This document shows, in pieces, positions 59,327 to 64,000 of a DNA stretch of 64,000 nt. The translations under genes and the position numbers were made by a program. Source of the DNA: Paraburkholderia tagetis (GTDB lineage Bacteria > Pseudomonadota > Gammaproteobacteria > Burkholderiales > Burkholderiaceae). The DNA is taken from the NCBI RefSeq assembly GCF_022213065.1, contig NZ_JAKLJA010000001.1, positions 434,001 to 498,000 on the forward strand. The letters are read 5' to 3'. Below the pieces are notes generated by a model. It did not search any database, was not told where the DNA came from, and worked only from the letters and a program-made list of their open reading frames with translations. Each line of letters opens with the position of its first letter. Position 1 is the first letter of the stretch.

Positions 59327-60218
59327 TATCGCGACCAATCCGGTGATGGCGCCGCCGCCCGCGCGTGCCGGCCGGTCCGCCGCGCTCTCGCGCAACCTGT
59401 GGATCGCGCCGCCGCTCGTCGTGCTCGCGGCCATCTTCTTCTACCCGTTCGGCCTCATCGTGGCGCAGGCGCTCGGCGGCGATACGCATACGCTGACGCT
59501 CGCGAACTTCACCACGGTACTGCATTCGCGGCAGTTCCTGAGCGGCCTCTATCACACGATAGCGATTGCCGTGTGCGCATCGGCGGGCTGTCTCGTGCTG
59601 GGCTTCATATTCTCGCTCGTGATTGCGTTCGTGCCGTTTCCGGGCGCACGCTTCGTGGGCCGCCTGATCGACACGTTCATCGCACTGCCAACCTTTCTCG
59701 TCGCGCTCGCGTTCACGTTCGTGTATGGGTCGGCAGGGCTTCTGAACCAGTCGCTGATGGCGTTCTTCCACCTCAATCTGCCGCCCGTCGATTTCCTCTA
59801 CACACAGTGGGGCGTGGTGCTCTCCGAGATCACGGTGTATACGCCGTTCATCATGAGACCGCTGCTCGCCTGCTTCTCGCAGATCGACAACGCGCAGATC
59901 GAAGTGGCGAGCAGCCTGGGCGCGAAGCCGCTGCGCATCATCCGGCAGATCATCTTGCCGGCCGCGCTGCCCGCCCTGCTCGCAGGCGGGAGCCTCTGCC
60001 TGCTGCTCACCGTCAACGAGTTCGGCATCGTGCTGTTCATCGGCGCCAAGGACGTGATCACGCTGCCGCTGCTCATCTACGGCAAGGCCATCCAGGAGTT
60101 CGACTACACCACCGCTTGCGTGATTGCCGTCATCAACATCGCACTGTCGCTCGGGCTCTATGCCTGCTATCGCACAGTCGTGTCACTTTTCGGAGGTCGC
60201 CGTGCTGCTCTGGGCTAG
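59319..60218 (+). CDS. phnU: 2-Aminoethylphosphonate ABC transporter permease, first subunit
   Basis: A 299-residue inner-membrane permease with six hydrophobic helices. The cytoplasmic EAA loop, which contacts the ATPase, is IEVASSLGAKPLRIIRQIILP near residue 210. The start at 59319 is set by GGAGGTGGAAG; it overlaps the end of phnT and its own stop overlaps phnV by 17 bases, so the subunits are translationally coupled. Similar to PhnU and to 2-AEP permeases of the Fe/AEP class. Confidence 0.92.
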   Translation: MADIATNPVMAPPPARAGRSAALSRNLWIAPPLVVLAAIFFYPFGLIVAQALGGDTHTLTLANFTTVLHSRQFLSGLYHTIAIAVCASAGCLVLGFIFSLVIAFVPFPGARFVGRLIDTFIALPTFLVALAFTFVYGSAGLLNQSLMAFFHLNLPPVDFLYTQWGVVLSEITVYTPFIMRPLLACFSQIDNAQIEVASSLGAKPLRIIRQIILPAALPALLAGGSLCLLLTVNEFGIVLFIGAKDVITLPLLIYGKAIQEFDYTTACVIAVINIALSLGLYACYRTVVSLFGGRRAALG

Positions 60219-60999
60219 ATGGGCAAGAGTGTCGACATGGAGCGCCACCGCGCTGCTGTTCAGTGCGATCTACGGGCTGCCGGTTGCGATGATCGCGCTC
60301 GCGAGCGTGAGCGGGCAATGGAACGGCATCCTGCCGAGCCACTTCACGCTCGCGCACTACACGCGGGCACTGCACGGCGACTCCGCGGAACTGCTGCGCG
60401 TGAGCGTGCTCACCGGCGCGCTCGCGAGCGGCGCGGCGCTTATCAGCGGCACGTGGGCGGCGCTCGCGCTGCGGCGCATGAAAGGCATGCCCAAACGCGT
60501 GCTCGACGTGATCTTCTTCGTGCCGAGCGCGGTGCCGTCGGTCTCGATCGGCCTTGGGCTGCTCGTGGCCTTCAGCCAGCCGCCGGTCCTGCTCAACGGC
60601 ACCGCGACGATCGTATTCCTCGCGCACTTCCTGCTGATCTCGGCGTTCACCTACGGCAATGTCACGGCGGGGCTCTCGCGGGTCGCGCCCGAGTATGGCG
60701 AAGTGGCCGAAAGCCTCGGCGCAAGACCGTTCTACGAGCTTAGGCGCGTGACGCTGCCGCTCGTTGCGCCCTACCTGCTCGCCTCGTTCAGCTTGAGCTT
60801 CGCGCTCTCGATGGGCGAACTGGGCGCCACGCTGATGATCTATCCGCCGGGATGGGTGACGCTGCCCGTGGGCATCTTCGCGCTCTCCGACCGTGGTGCG
60901 ATCTTCGACGCGTCGACGCTCACGATGATCCTTGGCGCAGGCACGCTGTTCGTGCTGCTCGGCCTCTCGCGCATCTCGAACAAGGCCGCGGTGCGCTGA
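60202..60999 (+). CDS. phnV: 2-Aminoethylphosphonate ABC transporter permease, second subunit
   Basis: A 265-residue permease with six helices and the EAA loop GEVAESLGARPFYELRRVTLPL near residue 175. The start is taken as GTG at 60202, five bases after GGAGG (60192-60196). The next ATG in frame would remove a transmembrane segment. It forms the second half of the heteromeric channel with phnU and is the last gene of the transporter; 125 bases separate it from the Na/Pi carrier. Confidence 0.92.
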   Translation: MLLWARWARVSTWSATALLFSAIYGLPVAMIALASVSGQWNGILPSHFTLAHYTRALHGDSAELLRVSVLTGALASGAALISGTWAALALRRMKGMPKRVLDVIFFVPSAVPSVSIGLGLLVAFSQPPVLLNGTATIVFLAHFLLISAFTYGNVTAGLSRVAPEYGEVAESLGARPFYELRRVTLPLVAPYLLASFSLSFALSMGELGATLMIYPPGWVTLPVGIFALSDRGAIFDASTLTMILGAGTLFVLLGLSRISNKAAVR

Positions 61000-61124
61000 T
61001 GGTCTGAAGAAGTTCGACGCAGCAAAAAGAGCCAGGAAGCAGCACGCTCGGGGACACAGGTGCACGAGGCAGTTGCGGCAGGAACGCGGGTTGCGCAAGC
61101 AAAATAACGCAATGGAGGAGCCGG

Positions 61125-62840
61125 GTGATTCTTATCGTGCTTCATCTCGCAGGGGGTGTCGCGTTGCTGACGTGGGGCCTGCATATGGTCGAGTCGGGGC
61201 TGATGCGCGCATTCGGCGCATCGCTCAAGCGCTTCATGGGGAAAAGCCTCGGCAATCGATTCAATGCGTTTTTCGCGGGGCTCGCCATCACCGGCGCGCT
61301 GCAAAGCAGCACGGCGACGGGCATGATCGCGTCGTCGTTCGCCGCGCGCGGGCTGATGCGGCCCGTCACGGGACTCGCGGTGATGCTCGGCGCGAACGTG
61401 GGCTCGACGCTCATCGTGCAGGCCTTCTCGCTCGACCTGAGCTGGATCTCGCCCGCTTGCCTGCTGGTGGGCATGGCGATGTTCGAAAAAGGCAAGGGCT
61501 CGCGCAACCGCGATATCGGCCGCGCCTTGATCGGCCTTGGCCTGATGCTGCTCGCGCTCACGCTGCTCGTCTCCACGGTGCAACCTGCGGAAAGCGCACC
61601 CGCGCTGCGCACGGTGCTCGGCGCGCTGGCCGGCGAGCCCGTGCTCAACGCCGCGCTTGCGTGCCTGCTCACATGGGCTGCGCATTCGAGCATTCCGGTC
61701 GTGCTGTTCGTGATGTCGCTCGCGAACCTGCATTCGGTGCCCATGGACAGCGCCATCGCCATGGTGCTGGGCGCGAACGTGGGCAGTGCGCTCAATCCGT
61801 ATTTCGAAGCGGCCAAAGGCGCAGACCGCAGCCGCCGCCGGCTGCCCGCCGGCAACCTGCTGCTGCGCGGCGGCGTGTGCATCCTGTTGCTCGGCGCATG
61901 TTCGCCGCTCGCGCAACTGCTCGACGGCATGCCCGGCGACGCGAGCCACGCGATCGCCAACCTTCATACCGGCTTGAACGTGGGCATAGCGGTGCTGTTC
62001 ATCGGCTTGCTCGATCCGGTGTCACGGCTGCTGGAACGGCTGCTGCCCGCACCCGGCGTTGGCGACGATTCCGACGCGCCCCGCTACCTCGACGAAGCCG
62101 CGCTGGAGACGCCCTCGCAGGCGCTCGCCTGCGCGGCGCGCGAGGTGATCAGAATGAGCGAAGTCGTGGAGACGATGCTGAGCGCGAGCGTGCCGGTGCT
62201 GCTCGCCAACGACCGTCGCGCAGTGAGCGAACTGGCGGACCGCGACGACACTGTGGACATGCTGCACGACGCGATCAAACGCTACGTCACGGACATCACG
62301 CGCGAGCCGTTGAGCGAGGAGGACCGCCGCTGGGCCTCGGCGATCATGACGGCGGTGATCAACCTCGAGCATATCGGCGACATCATCGACAAGAATCTGC
62401 TGGAAATCGCGCAGAAGAAGATCAAGATGCAGTTGAGCTTTTCGCCGGAGGGCGCAGAGGAACTGCGCATGATGCATCGCTCGGTGACCGGCAGTTTTCA
62501 TCGCGCCCAGGCGCTGCTTGTTTCGGGGCGCACGCAGACTGCGGCGTTGCTTATCGCAGACAAGCAGGCGTTGCGGCGGCTTGAGCGGTCGGCGCGTGAT
62601 CGGCATCTTGAACGGCTGCGCGAGGGGCTGCCGGATAGTATTGCTTCCAGTTCGCTGCATCTGGATGTGCTGCGTGATCTTGTGCGGATTCAGTCGCATA
62701 TTTGTGCGCTTGCGTATCCGTTGCTTGAGCGGGAACGGGAAAAGGAGCGCGAATGCGAGGAGGTGCCGACGACGCTGGAAGGGGAGGAAGTGCAACTGCC
62801 CGATGATGCGAATTATGAGGCGAATTGTCGGGGGTCGTGA
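61125..62840 (+). CDS. nptA: Na/Pi cotransporter family protein with PhoU-like domain
   Basis: A 571-residue inner-membrane protein. The N-terminal half (about 1-320) has the duplicated Na/Pi cotransporter motif, in ALQSSTATGMIASSFAARGL near residue 55 and in the equivalent AAHSSIPVVLFVMSLANL near 183. The C-terminal half (about 340-540) is a PhoU-like helical domain (EVIRMSEVVETMLSA, VINLEHIGDIIDKNLLE). The start is GTG at 61125 after AATGGAGGAG. Relatives such as YjbB of E. coli export phosphate. Beside the phosphonate genes it could remove phosphate released by phosphonoacetate hydrolase, which is inference. Confidence 0.88.
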   Translation: MILIVLHLAGGVALLTWGLHMVESGLMRAFGASLKRFMGKSLGNRFNAFFAGLAITGALQSSTATGMIASSFAARGLMRPVTGLAVMLGANVGSTLIVQAFSLDLSWISPACLLVGMAMFEKGKGSRNRDIGRALIGLGLMLLALTLLVSTVQPAESAPALRTVLGALAGEPVLNAALACLLTWAAHSSIPVVLFVMSLANLHSVPMDSAIAMVLGANVGSALNPYFEAAKGADRSRRRLPAGNLLLRGGVCILLLGACSPLAQLLDGMPGDASHAIANLHTGLNVGIAVLFIGLLDPVSRLLERLLPAPGVGDDSDAPRYLDEAALETPSQALACAAREVIRMSEVVETMLSASVPVLLANDRRAVSELADRDDTVDMLHDAIKRYVTDITREPLSEEDRRWASAIMTAVINLEHIGDIIDKNLLEIAQKKIKMQLSFSPEGAEELRMMHRSVTGSFHRAQALLVSGRTQTAALLIADKQALRRLERSARDRHLERLREGLPDSIASSSLHLDVLRDLVRIQSHICALAYPLLEREREKERECEEVPTTLEGEEVQLPDDANYEANCRGS

Positions 62841-62898
62841 GTGAGTTTTTGTGAATTCCGATTCATGAGTTGAGTGCTGCGGCTTTGAGCTTTTTTTT

Positions 62899-62988
62899 TC
62901 GCGTTTCCTTGTTTTCGTGTCGGTCTGCTAGCGTTGCCCCTGTGCGGGGCGGCACCTACTTTTCTTTGCAGCCGCAAAGAAAAGTAGG
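62899..62988. repeat. Dispersed hairpin repeat, second copy
   Basis: The first about 55 bases match the right arm and loop of the 38.8-kb inverted repeat (one base differing near the middle, plus a few at the edge). They are followed by CCTACTTTTCTTTGC (62955-62969) and GCAAAGAAAAGTAGG (62974-62988), a perfect 15-bp stem with a 4-base loop. Such sequences are dispersed repeats in Paraburkholderia genomes. Here it follows the Na/Pi carrier stop by about 60 bases and would also terminate transcription. Confidence 0.8.
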
Positions 62989-62999
62989 CAAAAGAAAGC

Positions 63000-63192
63000 G
63001 GCTCAAACCGCCAGTGTGACGCCGTCCACCTCTTGCCGTTAATCGGAGCGGTTCCGGGGCATCCGTCACCTCGCACCTTCAAACTCAGTGACAAAGGAGT
63101 CATTCATCCCGCTGCTCGCTACGCGCGCAGCGGTCGGGTATGCATGGGAAACCAGGCGTGCTGCCTGGCCGGAATTGTGTTCTCCCGCGGAC
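63000..63192. other. Intergenic stretch after the hairpin repeat
   Basis: About 190 bases with no recognised gene, hairpin or RNA. It separates the dispersed repeat from the TumE-like fragment and may be decayed DNA. Confidence 0.35.
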
Positions 63193-63405
63193 TCAGGCCG
63201 CCTTTGCCTGCAACGTGAAATCGACGTGAATCGCATCGTACGGAAAAATGACACCGCCCTCTAGCAGTTGCTCCGGCGTTGTGAATGCGTATGCCATCTC
63301 GGCGGCGCCGAGATGCTTGTGATCTCCCTTGCCCCGCTCGTTGTCGTACCGCAATACGCAAACACCCCGCACGATATACGCCAAATTGTATTTGTACGGG
63401 TGCAC
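63193..63405 (-). pseudogene. TumE-family (DUF6516) toxin fragment, probably broken
   Basis: The 70-residue frame reads MHPYKYNLAYIVRGVCVLRY, then DNERGKGDHKHLGAAEMAYA and FTTPEQLLE, matching the core of TumE-type toxins (pattern KYxLAxIxxGxRVLRYDNexGKGDHkH...PYxFTxxEQLLxDF). After LLE the usual acidic DFxxDVE end is replaced by an unrelated tail. Upstream of the GTG start the same frame holds a TGA and N-terminal family residues are missing. The helix-turn-helix antitoxin that normally partners TumE is absent. A functional truncated protein cannot be fully excluded. Confidence 0.5.
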
Positions 63406-63535
63406 AGTTCATCCTGTCTTTTTGTCCCGCACACCATCACCACCATGAATGCGGACTCATTCAGAAAATAAACTTCATCAATACTACCACTACCTCTAAG
63501 CTAGCCTCACTCCCTCAACAGCGGCGAGCGAAGCA
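63406..63535. other. AT-rich spacer before the phosphatase gene
   Basis: Relatively AT-rich 130 bases between the TumE fragment and the phosphatase start, with no gene seen. It should hold the promoter of the phosphatase gene; the composition fits foreign or decayed DNA. Confidence 0.3.
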
Positions 63536-64000
63536 ATGGCGGAACTCTTTCTGGTAAGGCACGGCCAGGCCTCTCTTGGCGCGAGCGATTACGACCAACT
63601 TTCTAACACTGGCGAGCAACAATGCCTCTGGCTCGGCGAGCATTTCGCGCGCGATAACATTCGGTTCGACCACATCCTGACCGGCACCTTGCGGCGCCAC
63701 GCACAGACGCTCGACGCGATCCGTCGCGCCATGCCCGGCCTGCCCGCCGAGTGCGCCATTCACAGCGGTCTGAACGAATACGATTTCCACGCGCTCTTTG
63801 CCGCCCTGCCCGACGCGCATCGCGGCCTCGCCGACGCAATGAAGCGCGGTTCGCGCGAGTTCTTCAAGGCCTTGCGGCAGGTGCTGCATTTGTGGACTGA
63901 AGGCGCGCTCGACGAGCGCGCGCCTGAAACGTGGCGCGCATTCCAGCAGCGTGTGGCCGACGCCCGGGCCGCCATCCAGCAAAGCGGCGCGCAGCGCGTG
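63536..64000 (+). CDS. Histidine phosphatase (phosphoglycerate mutase-like), cut by window end
   Basis: Start of a gene of the histidine phosphatase superfamily; 155 residues are visible before the window ends. It opens MAELFLVRHGQASLG, giving the catalytic RHG near residue 8, followed by LSNTGEQQCLWLGEHFARD. The superfamily second arginine and the HIL/ TGTLRRHAQTL stretch, typical of the branch, follow near residue 50. The rest, including the C-terminal catalytic His, lies outside. It could be a phosphoglycerate mutase, SixA or alpha-ribazole phosphatase-like enzyme. Upstream ribosome site is weak. Confidence 0.88.
   Translation, partial: MAELFLVRHGQASLGASDYDQLSNTGEQQCLWLGEHFARDNIRFDHILTGTLRRHAQTLDAIRRAMPGLPAECAIHSGLNEYDFHALFAALPDAHRGLADAMKRGSREFFKALRQVLHLWTEGALDERAPETWRAFQQRVADARAAIQQSGAQRV

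Overview
The window looks like a chromosomal segment of a Burkholderiaceae beta-proteobacterium, most likely Paraburkholderia or a close relative. The evidence is the high GC content, the giant NAD-dependent glutamate dehydrogenase, Burkholderia-type trimeric porins, many LysR/GntR/IclR/LacI/AraC/DeoR regulators beside small catabolic operons, and a dispersed hairpin repeat of a kind I recall from this group. I found no rRNA, tRNA, CRISPR array or prophage. Gene density is high and the content is almost entirely accessory carbon, nitrogen and phosphorus catabolism.

Layout. 0-5 kb: tail of an unknown gene and the 1614-residue glutamate dehydrogenase. 5.4-8.9 kb: aspT-aspD, an aspartate:alanine antiporter with aspartate 4-decarboxylase. 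9-10.4 kb: a cupin resembling (R)-hydroxynitrile lyases, divergent from a LysR regulator. 10.5-19.1 kb: a glucose/glycogen block (gluP-like transporter, glucokinase, glycogen phosphorylase), scarred by an IS6-family transposase fragment and a broken gapN. It is flanked by a remnant copy (10.5 kb) and an intact copy (17.5-18.9 kb) of the same UvrD-like helicase locus.

19.2-25 kb: GntR-controlled sugar ABC operon divergent from L-fuconate dehydratase, whose catalytic residues fall at the same numbers as in the characterised enzyme. 25-32 kb: an AraC regulator, a secreted Ala/Gly-rich protein and a second sugar ABC operon under a LacI regulator. 32.2-38.8 kb: an IclR-controlled aromatic module (Rieske oxygenase, SDR dehydrogenase, phthalate-type reductase, MFS importer, porin). 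38.9-48.2 kb: a divergent module with aconitase, a GntR regulator and a signal-less binding protein on one side, and a beta-propeller lactonase, MFS carrier, porin and orphan binding protein on the other; its substrate is unknown and it is the best candidate here for an undescribed pathway.

48.3-62.8 kb: a YbaK-like deacylase, then a phosphonate block: a dimethylglycine-dehydrogenase-like flavoenzyme divergent from a DeoR regulator, followed by phnW-phnA-phnY (2-aminoethylphosphonate to acetate plus phosphate), a PhnSTUV-type importer and a Na/Pi carrier with a PhoU-like domain. 62.8-64 kb: a hairpin repeat, a TumE-like toxin fragment and the start of a histidine phosphatase gene cut by the window end.
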